64,000 nt of DNA. Origin: CAVRIA01 sp963721115 (GTDB lineage: Bacteria > Desulfobacterota > Binatia > HRBIN30 > CADEER01). Of the stretch, positions 26,091 through 34,431 are shown one piece after another (within the stretch, counting starts at the first letter, position 1; the number at the start of each line of letters is the position of its first letter). The notes below the pieces were generated by a model. That model ran no database searches, was not told the origin of the DNA, and saw only the letters and a list, made by a program, of their open reading frames with translations. Both the position numbers and the translations under genes were made by a program. The stretch lies in NCBI GenBank assembly GCA_963721115.1, contig CAVRIA010000005.1, positions 124,001 through 188,000 on the forward strand. Direction: 5' to 3'.

Positions 26091-27958
26091 CGGTAGAGAG
26101 CTTCTGCGCTCCTCACTCCGCGGCGGCGTGCGGGGGTGTCGCACCCGCCGACGCGTGTGGCGCGTACTGGAGCTGATACAGCCGGTAGTAGAGACCGCGG
26201 CGTTGCAACAGGGACGGCGTGGGTGCCGCTCTCCCGGATCTCCCCCCCGAGCACGACGAGGATGCGGTCCGCCCCCTCGATGGTCGAGAGACGGTGCGCG
26301 ATCACCAGCGCGGTGCGCCCGCGGAGGAGCTTCTCCAGCGCGTCCTGGATCAGGAGCTCGGTTTCGGTGTCGACGCTCGAGGTTGCCTCGTCCAGCACCA
26401 GGATCGCCGGGCGGTAGGCGAGCGCGCGGGCGAAGGCGAGAAGCTGGCGCTGGCCGCCCGACAGGTTGTTGCCGCGCTCGCGCACGCGTTCGTCGTAGCC
26501 GTTCGGCAGCCGTCGAATGAAGGGATCGGCGTGCACCGTGCGGGCGGCGTCGATGGCCGCTTCGCGAGAGACGTCCTCGCGATCCATGGTCAGGTTGCTG
26601 GCCACCGTACCGCTGAACAGAAAGACGTCCTGCAGCACGACCCCGATGTGCCGCCGCAACGCCGCCAGCTCCCAATCCCGAACGTCCACGCCGTCGACCA
26701 GGACTCGTCCTCGCTGGACGTCGTAAGAGCGGTTCAAGAGCTTGATGATCGTCGTCTTGCCCGACCCCGTCGGACCCACCAGGGCGACCTTCTCCCCCGG
26801 CGCTACGCTGAAGGACACGTCGCGCAGAACGAGCTCCTCGCCCTGGTAGGCGAACCAGACGTGCTCGAAATCGATGCGACCGAGCGCCTCCGCCGGCCGT
26901 CTCGGCAGAGGCGGGTCGTCGATCGTCACCGGCGTCTCGAGCAGCTGGAACACCCGCTCCGCCGATGACATCGCCGACTGCATGACGGCGTACTTGGTGG
27001 AGAAATCGCGAATCGGCACGAAGAAACGCTGCATGTACTCGATGAAGGCGACCAGGGTACCGAAGGCCATCGCACCGGAGAGGATCCGACCGCCGCCGTA
27101 CCAGACGATGATCGCGAAGGAGATCGAGCTGACGGCCTCGACGAGGGAGAACAGGGCCGCCTCGTACACGTTGCTGGCGTGGTTGGCGCGGCGATGCGCG
27201 TCGTTGAGCTCGCGGAAGTGGTTCAGGCTGCGGCGCTCGCGCGTGAACAGCTGGATCACGGTCATCCCGGCCAGAGCCTCCTGCAGGTAGGCGTTCAGGC
27301 GAGCGAGGCGGTCGCGGACCAGGCGGTAGTTCCCGCGGGCCTTGAGGCGGAAGAAGTTGACCGCCACGGCTACGACGGGGGTCAGGGTCAGGGTCGCCAA
27401 GGCCAGTCGCCAATCGATGGCCATCATGATGGCGGCGATGCCCAACAGCGTGAACGCGTCCATGAGAAGAGTCAGCGCCCCCGCCGCGAACATCTCGTTG
27501 ATCACGTCGACGTCGGTGGTCAACCGCGTGACCAGCCGTCCGACCGGATTGCGGTCGAAGAAGCGCGCCGGAAGCCGCTGGAGATGCGTGATCAGCTCGA
27601 GCCGCAGCTCTGCCAGACTCTTCTGCGCGACCACCATGGTGAGATAGTACTGCAGATAGAGGAACGAGAACTCGCCCACCATGGCGAGGGCGTAGAGGAC
27701 CCCCACCCCCGCCAGGCCGCTCGGATTGCCGGCAGTCACGTATCTGTCGATCGCGACTTTCAGCAGGTACGGCTGGGCGAGCGAGAAGGCCGACGTCAGC
27801 GGCAGGCAGAGCAGCGCGCCCCAGAACCAGCGTCGGTAGGGCCGGATGAAGGTCCACAGACGACGCAGCAAGCGCGAATCGTACGCTTTGCCGAGCTCCG
27901 CTTCGGACTGCAGATCGGCCGACCAGGCGCCGCCCTGCCCTGTCCCGCCGCCGCTCAC
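25967..27958 (-). CDS. ABC exporter half-transporter with a probable C-terminal frameshift
   Basis: Six membrane spans and a full nucleotide-binding domain: Walker A GPTGSGKTT, LSGGQRQLL and LVLDEATSSVDT with the catalytic Glu. The GTG at 27958 overlaps the stop of the partner gene by four bases. As written the frame runs to 25967 with an unusual Arg/Ser-rich tail that overlaps the aminopeptidase. Removing one base in the GGG at 26211-26213 restores the expected end (LLQRRGLYYRLYQLQ) with a stop at 26113. I judge the true gene to be 26113-27958, about 615 residues. Confidence 0.8.
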   Translation of the reverse strand: MSGGGTGQGGAWSADLQSEAELGKAYDSRLLRRLWTFIRPYRRWFWGALLCLPLTSAFSLAQPYLLKVAIDRYVTAGNPSGLAGVGVLYALAMVGEFSFLYLQYYLTMVVAQKSLAELRLELITHLQRLPARFFDRNPVGRLVTRLTTDVDVINEMFAAGALTLLMDAFTLLGIAAIMMAIDWRLALATLTLTPVVAVAVNFFRLKARGNYRLVRDRLARLNAYLQEALAGMTVIQLFTRERRSLNHFRELNDAHRRANHASNVYEAALFSLVEAVSSISFAIIVWYGGGRILSGAMAFGTLVAFIEYMQRFFVPIRDFSTKYAVMQSAMSSAERVFQLLETPVTIDDPPLPRRPAEALGRIDFEHVWFAYQGEELVLRDVSFSVAPGEKVALVGPTGSGKTTIIKLLNRSYDVQRGRVLVDGVDVRDWELAALRRHIGVVLQDVFLFSGTVASNLTMDREDVSREAAIDAARTVHADPFIRRLPNGYDERVRERGNNLSGGQRQLLAFARALAYRPAILVLDEATSSVDTETELLIQDALEKLLRGRTALVIAHRLSTIEGADRILVVLGGEIRESGTHAVPVATPRSLLPAVSAPVRATRVGGCDTPARRRGVRSAEALYRWTDTTRTSARPSAAARGASCARPPAFPSSGFSRVVPPATC

Positions 27959-29694
27959 AGCTCCTCGATCTCCTCCTCCAGCCGCTGGCGCCGGTACAGC
28001 TCGGCGTAGACGCCGTCGCGTGCGAGAAGGGAGGCGTGGTCTCCGAACTCGACCATGCGGCCGTCGTCCAGGACGGCGATCCGGTCGGCGTCGAGGATGG
28101 TGGAGATGCGGTGGGCGATGACGATGCTGGTCCGGCCCCGCATGATTTCGCGCAACTCCCGCAGGATGCGCCCCTCCGTCCTCGTGTCGACGCTGGAGAG
28201 CGCGTCGTCGAGCACCAGGATGCGCGGCTTCGTCGCGATGGCGCGCGCCAAGGTCATGCGCTGCTTCTGGCCGCCGGAGAGAGTGATGCCGCGCTCCCCC
28301 ACCACCGTCGCGTAGGACTCCGGAAACGCATCGACGTCCTCCGCCACACCGGCCGCCTCGGCGGCGCGGCGGATGTCGTCCTCCTCCGCCCCGTCGATCC
28401 CGAAGGCGATGTTGGCGCCGATTCGGGTCGAGAACAGGAAGGGGTCCTGGGGAACGAATCCGATCGACGAGCGGAGCTGTTGCAGCGGGATGTCCCGGAT
28501 GTCGCGGCCGTCGAGAAGAATGGCGCCCTCCGACACGTCGAACAGGCGCGGCAGTAGCTGGACGAGGGAGCTCTTTCCCGAGCCGGTGCGACCGACGATC
28601 GCCAGCTTCTGCCCGGGCTCGATCGTGAACGAGACGCGCGAGAGCACGGGGTGTCCGTTGCCCTGTTCCGGGTACGCGAAGGAGACGTCACGGTACTCGA
28701 CGAGCCCCCGGACCTCGGGCAGAGGAACGGACGCGGGGCGGTCGCGGATCTCGGCTTGCACGGCGAAGATCTGATCCAGGCGCTGCATCGACGCGCGCCC
28801 TCGTTGCAGGATGGACAGCATCCACCCCATCGCCATGGTCGGCCAGGCGAGGAGGTTCAGGTAGCTGATGAACGCCACCAGATCGCCGAGACTGAGCTCG
28901 CCGTGGATGACCTGCAGGCCGCCGTACCAGAGCACCATCATGGTGCCGAGCCCGGAAGCGACTTTCATCATCGGCATGAGCTGTCCGCGCACGCGAGCCA
29001 GCTCCACGCTGTGGCGGGTGAACTCGTCGTTGCGCCGCCCGAACCGCTCGACCGCGATGCTCTCTGCGCCGTACGCCTTGACCACGTGGATGCCGCTGAT
29101 GTTCTCCTGGACGACGCTGCTGAGGTCCGAGAGGCCTTCCTGCACCCGCAGCGTCTGCTCCATCAAGCGGCGGCTCACCCGTTTGACCACCAACAGCAGC
29201 GCCGGAAAGGGAAGCAGCGACATCAGGGTCAGGGAGGGGTCCAGGGCCAGCATGATGGTTACGCCGTACGCGTAGTAGATGGGCGTGTTCACGAGGTTGA
29301 GGATGCCGACGCCCAGCAGGAGGCGGATCGCCGTGACGTCGTTGATCAGGCGCGACATCAGATCGCCGGCCTGCCGGGTCTGGTAGTAGGAGACCGGCAG
29401 CTCGAGGAGGTGCGCGAACAGGTCGTCGCGCAGGTCGTTCTCAACGTCGCGCCCGACGTTGAAGATCAGAGCGCGCGACAGCGTCCGCACGACGGCTTGT
29501 ACGATCGCGACGGCGACGATCGCGGCGGCGAGCCGCGCCACCGCAGAGGGGGGTCGACCCGCCTGGATCGCGTCGACGGCGCGCTTGAGGAGATAGGGCA
29601 CGGCCATCGCCAGGGAGGCGGTGAACAGGAGGCAGACGCCGCCCACCGCGTAGCGCACTCTGTAGCGGCGCAGATACCCGAGGAGGCGTCTCAC
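27955..29694 (-). CDS. ABC exporter half-transporter with degenerate catalytic site (MdlA-like)
   Basis: 579 residues from a GTG at 29694. Six membrane spans are followed by Walker A GRTGSGKSS, QDPFLFS, LSGGQKQRM and Walker B LVLDDALSSVD. The catalytic Glu is Asp here, while the downstream partner keeps Glu. This asymmetry marks heterodimeric exporters of the MdlAB or TM287/288 type. The two genes overlap (GTGA), which supports one complex. Multidrug or lipid export is the usual role; substrate unknown. Confidence 0.85.
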   Translation of the reverse strand: MRRLLGYLRRYRVRYAVGGVCLLFTASLAMAVPYLLKRAVDAIQAGRPPSAVARLAAAIVAVAIVQAVVRTLSRALIFNVGRDVENDLRDDLFAHLLELPVSYYQTRQAGDLMSRLINDVTAIRLLLGVGILNLVNTPIYYAYGVTIMLALDPSLTLMSLLPFPALLLVVKRVSRRLMEQTLRVQEGLSDLSSVVQENISGIHVVKAYGAESIAVERFGRRNDEFTRHSVELARVRGQLMPMMKVASGLGTMMVLWYGGLQVIHGELSLGDLVAFISYLNLLAWPTMAMGWMLSILQRGRASMQRLDQIFAVQAEIRDRPASVPLPEVRGLVEYRDVSFAYPEQGNGHPVLSRVSFTIEPGQKLAIVGRTGSGKSSLVQLLPRLFDVSEGAILLDGRDIRDIPLQQLRSSIGFVPQDPFLFSTRIGANIAFGIDGAEEDDIRRAAEAAGVAEDVDAFPESYATVVGERGITLSGGQKQRMTLARAIATKPRILVLDDALSSVDTRTEGRILRELREIMRGRTSIVIAHRISTILDADRIAVLDDGRMVEFGDHASLLARDGVYAELYRRQRLEEEIEEL

Positions 29695-29790
29695 GTCGGC
29701 ATCATTTCACAACGCGGCGCCGATGCAACGCGGGGCGGGCGGCCGGCAGAGTCGGTAGCCCGCCCCGCCGAAGAAGGAAGCGGAACGCGG

Positions 29791-31119
29791 CTATTTCAGC
29801 TGCCCGCGCCAGACTTCCAGGGAGCCGAACTTGCCGCGCTGCGGAGCGACCGCCTTCTCCCCCGCTTTCGTGGCGCCGGAATGCCACCTCGGACTGACGA
29901 CGTCGCCGAACGCCACCCCGATGTCCATGACGCCGTCGTGGTCGATGTCGGCGATTCCCACGCCCCAGGTGCGTTCGCGGCCGTCACCCGGCAGGCCGGT
30001 GTCGGCCAGCGGGCGCCAGTTCCCCGCACCGTCGCCCAGGTAGGGGAACACGCCGTACACGCCGCCGATCTCCTCGAGGTGTCTCTTGCCGACCGCGACG
30101 ATGTCGGGGTGCCCGTCGTTGTCGAGGTCGCCGATGGCGACCCCGAGGGCATTCATCGGAAGGATTCCGGCGTTGGAGAACTTCCAGGAACCGTCGGCCT
30201 GCTGGAGGAAGACCTCGAGACCACCCCCCACGCACATCGGAGCCCCCGACGCGCCGCACCCGTCTGGCTGGGGGGGCATCTGCGAGCCCGAGACGACGTC
30301 GAGCAAACCGTCGCCGTTCAGATCACCGACGGCGACGCCCCAGTAGAGGCCGTGAATCTCCGGCGCCGGCAGACCTTGCGACGCCTCCCGCCATCCCCCC
30401 TTGCCGTCGCCCAGCCACACGCGCGGACCGGCCGAGTAGGCAGCCACCACGTCTAGGTTCCCATCCTTGTTTACGTCGGCGAGCTGTACCGAGTTCCCCC
30501 ACTCCGTCTCCGAGAGGCCATTGGAGGTCTCCTGCCAGACCCCCTTGCAGTTGCCGCGAAACGCCCGCACACCTTCCTCGGAGGCGGCAACCGAGACGAT
30601 GTCCGCGCAGCCGTCATGGTCGAAATCAGCCATCGCGACGTCCTCGGCACCGATCGTCGGCAGGCCCGAAGAGGCGCTCTTCCAGTTGCCCTCTCCGTCG
30701 CCGAGGTACGCGAAGACGCCCTTGCAGTGATCCGCCACTGCGACATCCATCTTCCCGTCGTTATTGAGGTCGGCAAAGCTCATCCCGCCTCCGCAGTAGG
30801 GCTCGCGCGGCATACCGTTCGCCGCCGGGCGCCAGTTCCCCTGCCCGTCGTAGGCGAAAATCCATGGGCCGTCGGCGAGGCGGGATACCACGCCGAGATC
30901 GAGAAACCCGTCACCATTGATGTCGCCGAACGCAATCTGCGACTTCCAAATCCTCGACTGCGGCAGGCCGTTTCGCGCCGGAACATACGTCACCGGCGAC
31001 GGGCCCTGGGCCGCGGCTGGTCGCATTCCAGCTCCCGGGGCCGGCTCCTTCTTCATGCAGCCGCCGAGGCAGAGCGCAAGCACACCAACCGCGTACACCG
31101 ACTCTCGTGCAATCTTCAT
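29791..31119 (-). CDS. FG-GAP/VCBS-repeat lipoprotein
   Basis: 442 residues; the ATG at 31119 follows GGGAGGGAAG. The signal ends in the lipobox LGGC. Seven or so repeats carry the calcium loop DxNxDGxxD (for example DINGDGFLD, DLNNDGKMD, DVNKDGNLD, DLNGDGLLD, DLDNDGHPD, DIDHDGVMD) as in integrin-like beta-propellers. A surface or periplasmic binding role is inferred. It is divergent from the exported-family cluster with a 386-bp gap. Confidence 0.8.
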   Translation of the reverse strand: MKIARESVYAVGVLALCLGGCMKKEPAPGAGMRPAAAQGPSPVTYVPARNGLPQSRIWKSQIAFGDINGDGFLDLGVVSRLADGPWIFAYDGQGNWRPAANGMPREPYCGGGMSFADLNNDGKMDVAVADHCKGVFAYLGDGEGNWKSASSGLPTIGAEDVAMADFDHDGCADIVSVAASEEGVRAFRGNCKGVWQETSNGLSETEWGNSVQLADVNKDGNLDVVAAYSAGPRVWLGDGKGGWREASQGLPAPEIHGLYWGVAVGDLNGDGLLDVVSGSQMPPQPDGCGASGAPMCVGGGLEVFLQQADGSWKFSNAGILPMNALGVAIGDLDNDGHPDIVAVGKRHLEEIGGVYGVFPYLGDGAGNWRPLADTGLPGDGRERTWGVGIADIDHDGVMDIGVAFGDVVSPRWHSGATKAGEKAVAPQRGKFGSLEVWRGQLK

Positions 31120-31505
31120 CTTCCCTCCCACTTTGTGCCAAGTGCTTGTGCGTCTAGACTCGGAATGGCTGGGTTTATTCGGCGTGAAAAATGTGGCGGC
31201 TGCTTACCAGAGCCCCTGTCGGGGGTCAAGGAACGCGGCTTGCGGCGGGCCGCCACCGGGGACTGATTCCCCCCGGGCCCGTCCGCCTTTTCATCCTCTA
31301 AAGATCCGGAACGGATCACAAAGCGGCCCTTTTCCGCTTGACAAGCAGCGAGGGTTCGAGTAACTGGAGGCAGCTTTCTACCTGCTCGAGGATCAGGTTG
31401 GGCGGGGCGTTTGCGCAGATGAGAGCAATTAGTGTAGTCGAGGCGCTGGTTGAAAGGCGAGACGGAGAGTCAAGGATTCTTCTCCGCCAGGAAAGGAGAC
31501 GAGTG
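31120..31505. other. Intergenic region between divergent exported-protein genes
   Basis: No gene is visible. It holds ribosome sites for both flanking genes and a TTGACA (31338-31343) inside CTTTTCCGCTTGACA (31329-31343). The same 15 bases occur at the promoter of the other family cluster near 2573-2587 (minus strand). Confidence 0.5.
31329..31366 (+). promoter_or_regulatory. Candidate promoter of the second exported-family cluster
   Basis: TTGACA at 31338-31343 with the upstream block CTTTTCCGC shared with the 2.5-kb promoter. The -10 position (TAACTG, 31361-31366, 17-base spacer) is poor, so support comes mainly from the shared upstream block. It would give a leader of roughly 135 bases. 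Confidence 0.35.
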
Positions 31506-32764
31506 ATGAGCAAGGCACTGGGGATGCGCTGTGTGTGGGGCCTCTGCGGAGTGCTGGCAAGCGTCCTACTGTTCGCATCGGTGACGCAGGCCGAGGTCTC
31601 GACGGACCTCAGCGGTACGGTGCTGGTGTTTCCCAAGGTCGTATGGACCGGGACCGACCCAGGCGGCCGTGACACGGTCATTTCGATCTCCAACACGAGC
31701 AATCAGCTGGTCCACGCGCACTGCTTCTACGTCAACGCGCAGAGGACCCCGCAGGGTGTCTCCCTGTGGCAGGTGACCGACTTCTCGATCTGGCTGACTC
31801 GCCAGCAGCCGACGCACTGGGTCGCCAGTCAGGGCCGCTTCGTCAACCCCTTCGACTCGTGCTTCGGCAGCATTTACAGCAGCGGCACGGCCAACGGCTA
31901 CGCGAGCGACGCAGACCTGTGCGACGGCGCTGGTCTCGATCCGGGCGCCATTCCGCCGGTTCCCCCGGGATTCACGGGCGAGCTGAAGTGCGTCCAGGTC
32001 GATGCCTCGGGCATCCCCTTCGGCGGCAACAACCTCAAGGGAGAAGCCGTGATCCGGCGCACGGACGGCGACGTCAGCAAGTACAATGCGATCGCCCTCC
32101 TCGCGACCGATCTCGTCAGCGACGACAACGTCCTCCGGCTCGACAATCCGCTCCGGAACGACGACGAGGGCGAGGTGAACTCCTGCCCGAACAGTCTCTT
32201 CCTGGATCACTTCCTCGACGGCACACCCGACCCCGTGGTGTCCAGTCTGAACAGTGGCGAGTGCGAGCTCGGCGATTGCCCGGTTCGGACGGTTCTCACC
32301 CTCATCCCCTGCACGGAAGACTTCGAGAACCTGATCCCCGGCCGCGTGACGGTACAGTTCGCCATCACCAACGAGTTCGAGGAGCCCTTCTCCGCGAGCA
32401 CCACGGTCGATTGCTGGCTGACCACGCGTCTGGCGGACATCGATGCCCCCACCGGCGCCTGCACCGGCTCGGAGCCTCGTGCGTGAGCGACGCCCAGTGC
32501 ATCAATGCCGGCCAGGGCTTCTGCGCGAAAAACAGCGTATTCTCGCTCGGCACGATGGGCAGCTCGACGGCGTTTACGAGAATCACTCCTGCGGCTGACG
32601 CCGGCGGCGTTCTGGGAGTCGCGGAAGAGATCCACTACAACAACTCCGCGAACGGAGCGTGGGCCTCTTGGAACCTGCAGCAGGAAGGCACCCGGTTCGA
32701 TGCCACGCTCGAGCAGTACGGCGAGCCGACCGTCGATACCATCACCATTCCGCAACAATTCTAA
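31506..32764 (+). CDS. Exported protein of the unnamed family (copy C), probable frameshift
   Basis: The ATG at 31506 follows AAAGGAG at seven bases. A signal peptide (about 29 residues, ending VTQA) leads into GTVLVFPKVV, ISISNTSNQ, HCFYVNA, RQQPTHWVA, GELKCVQV, KYNAIA, LTLIPCTEDF and FAITNEFEEPFS. As written the frame stops at 32486. One missing base in the GG at 32471-32472 would join it to the Cys module CVSDAQCINAGQGFC and a tail ending at 32764, which is the layout of the other copies. I therefore treat it as one gene of about 419 residues. Function unknown. Confidence 0.75.
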
Positions 32765-32823
32765 GCGCAGCCTGGTAGCGAGCAATGCTGTTCTCGTCCA
32801 GCGGTGAGGAAAGGAGACAAGTG

Positions 32824-34122
32824 ATGAGCACGAAGATGGGGTTCTGGCGGTGGGCGCTCGCAGGTGCTGCGGTGGTGATGATCTCTGGCACGGCCAGCGC
32901 GCGCCTCATCAACGATCCGCCCAGTGTGACGACCAACGAATCGTCTGGGATCGTCGTCTATCCGAAGATCGTCACCGATCCGGTCAACGGGGTCGATACG
33001 ATCGTTCAACTGACCAACACGTCGGAGTTCCTGACGAGGGTCCATTGCCTGTACGTCAACGCGAACTCTCACTGCAGCAATGCCCCATCGAGGATTTGCA
33101 CGCAGGCGAACTTCCGGTCCGTCTGCCCGCTGGGTGGGCTCTGCGTCCAGGGATGGCAAGAGACCGACTTCCGGCTGACCCTGACGAAGCGCCAGCCGAT
33201 CTCCTGGTCCGTCAACGAGGGCCTGCCCACGCTGCCCCTCAACGACATCCCCGGCCAGGCGGATCAGTTCAATGACGGCAGCATCCCGACAGCGCCCGAG
33301 CAGCCCTTCCTGGGTGAGCTGCGCTGCATCCAGGTCGACGTAGCGAGCGAGCTGCCGACGGACCGCAACGACCTCAAGGGCGAGGCGACGGTCATCACCA
33401 GCCAGGGCGCCTTCATGGACGCCAGCAAGTACAATGCGATCGGCATTCCGGCCATCGAGGGAGCGCAGGACGGCAACCCCAACTCGCTCAACCTCGGCGG
33501 TCCCGAAGCGGAGTACCGCGGCTGTCCGAACATCCTGACGCTCAATCACTTCTTCGACGGGGCGAACGTCGTCACCCACAATCACACCGTCGTCGGGCGG
33601 GTGAGCTCGGATCTGACCCTGGTCCCCTGCGCCGCGGACTATCTGACGCAGGTGCCGCAGGACGCGACGGTGCAGTTCCTGATCTTCAATGAGTTCGAGC
33701 AGCGCTTCTCCACCTCGACCAAGCTCACCTGCTACAAGGACACGCCGCTGTCGGACATCGACACCCGGCCGGGTCCGGACGGCGACGTGTATTCGATCTT
33801 CGCCGTGGGTGTTCAGGGTTCGCTGACCGGCATGTCGCGCCTGCGGGCGGTGGCTGGCCCGGACACGGACGGTTACAACGGCCGGGCGATTCTCGGGATC
33901 CTGGAGGAAAACTGGGCGTCTGGCGTCTGCGCGACGTCGGGCGCGGGGTCCGGTTCGGCCACGGGCGTCGGGCTGACCCTCTGTTCAAGCGACGCCGACT
34001 GCGGAGGCGCCACCTGCTCGAACCCCGGCGGCGGAACGTCGCTGGTCTCGACGACGGCTGCCAACATCCAGTACCAGGGCACGCGGGAGCAGGGAGATCG
34101 GATTCAGATCTCCATCCCGTAA
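32824..34122 (+). CDS. Exported protein of the unnamed family (copy D)
   Basis: 432 residues from the ATG at 32824 (AAAGGAG seven bases upstream). The signal peptide ends near residue 26 (GTASA). Motifs: SGIVVYPKIV, VQLTNTSEF, HCLYVNAN, a Cys segment (CSNAPSRICTQ...CPLGGLC), KRQPISWSV, GELRCIQV, KYNAIGI, LTLVPCAADY, FLIFNEFEQRFS, and a C-terminal CSSDADCGGATC module. It follows copy C by 59 bp and ends just before a strong terminator, so C and D form an operon. Confidence 0.85.
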   Translation: MSTKMGFWRWALAGAAVVMISGTASARLINDPPSVTTNESSGIVVYPKIVTDPVNGVDTIVQLTNTSEFLTRVHCLYVNANSHCSNAPSRICTQANFRSVCPLGGLCVQGWQETDFRLTLTKRQPISWSVNEGLPTLPLNDIPGQADQFNDGSIPTAPEQPFLGELRCIQVDVASELPTDRNDLKGEATVITSQGAFMDASKYNAIGIPAIEGAQDGNPNSLNLGGPEAEYRGCPNILTLNHFFDGANVVTHNHTVVGRVSSDLTLVPCAADYLTQVPQDATVQFLIFNEFEQRFSTSTKLTCYKDTPLSDIDTRPGPDGDVYSIFAVGVQGSLTGMSRLRAVAGPDTDGYNGRAILGILEENWASGVCATSGAGSGSATGVGLTLCSSDADCGGATCSNPGGGTSLVSTTAANIQYQGTREQGDRIQISIP

Positions 34123-34146
34123 GACCCATCCTCACCGCTTCGTAGC

Positions 34147-34185
34147 AAAAGGGCCCGGGGGCAATGCTCCCGGGCCCTTTCTTTT
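34147..34185 (+). terminator. Rho-independent terminator of the copy C-D operon
   Basis: GGGCCCGGGGGC and GCTCCCGGGCCC pair over 12 positions with a three-base loop, followed by TTTCTTTT, 24 bp after the copy D stop. Confidence 0.9.
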
Positions 34186-34195
34186 GCGTGGACCA

Positions 34196-34312
34196 TTCGT
34201 CATTCCGGCGAAAGCCGGAATCCAGGCATGCCGGACAGCGCCGCCGATTTGATCGAATCCTTCGGGACGGAGCGGGTCGAAGTCGATTCCAGCTTACAAC
34301 GGGGATGACGAA
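34196..34312. repeat. REP/MITE-like palindromic repeat
   Basis: 117 bp bounded by TTCGTCATTCC (left) and GGGGATGACGAA (right), an imperfect inverted pair. The left end contains the palindrome CCGGCGAAAGCCGG followed by AATCCAGG, and the right end contains GATTCCAGC. This is the common GTCATTCC-type interspersed repeat of many proteobacteria. The about 120 bp between it and lptD hold two small hairpins (34397-34412 and near 34421-34436) without T tracts. Confidence 0.6.
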
Positions 34313-34431
34313 GAAGAGTGGCTCCCCAGGTGCCCTGGGTATCGACGCTCTCTACACAAATGGGCGGGGCCGACGGAGCCGGCAGAGCGCCGAGAAGCTT
34401 CGTGACCGAAGCCCGCCGAGTCGCGGGATTC

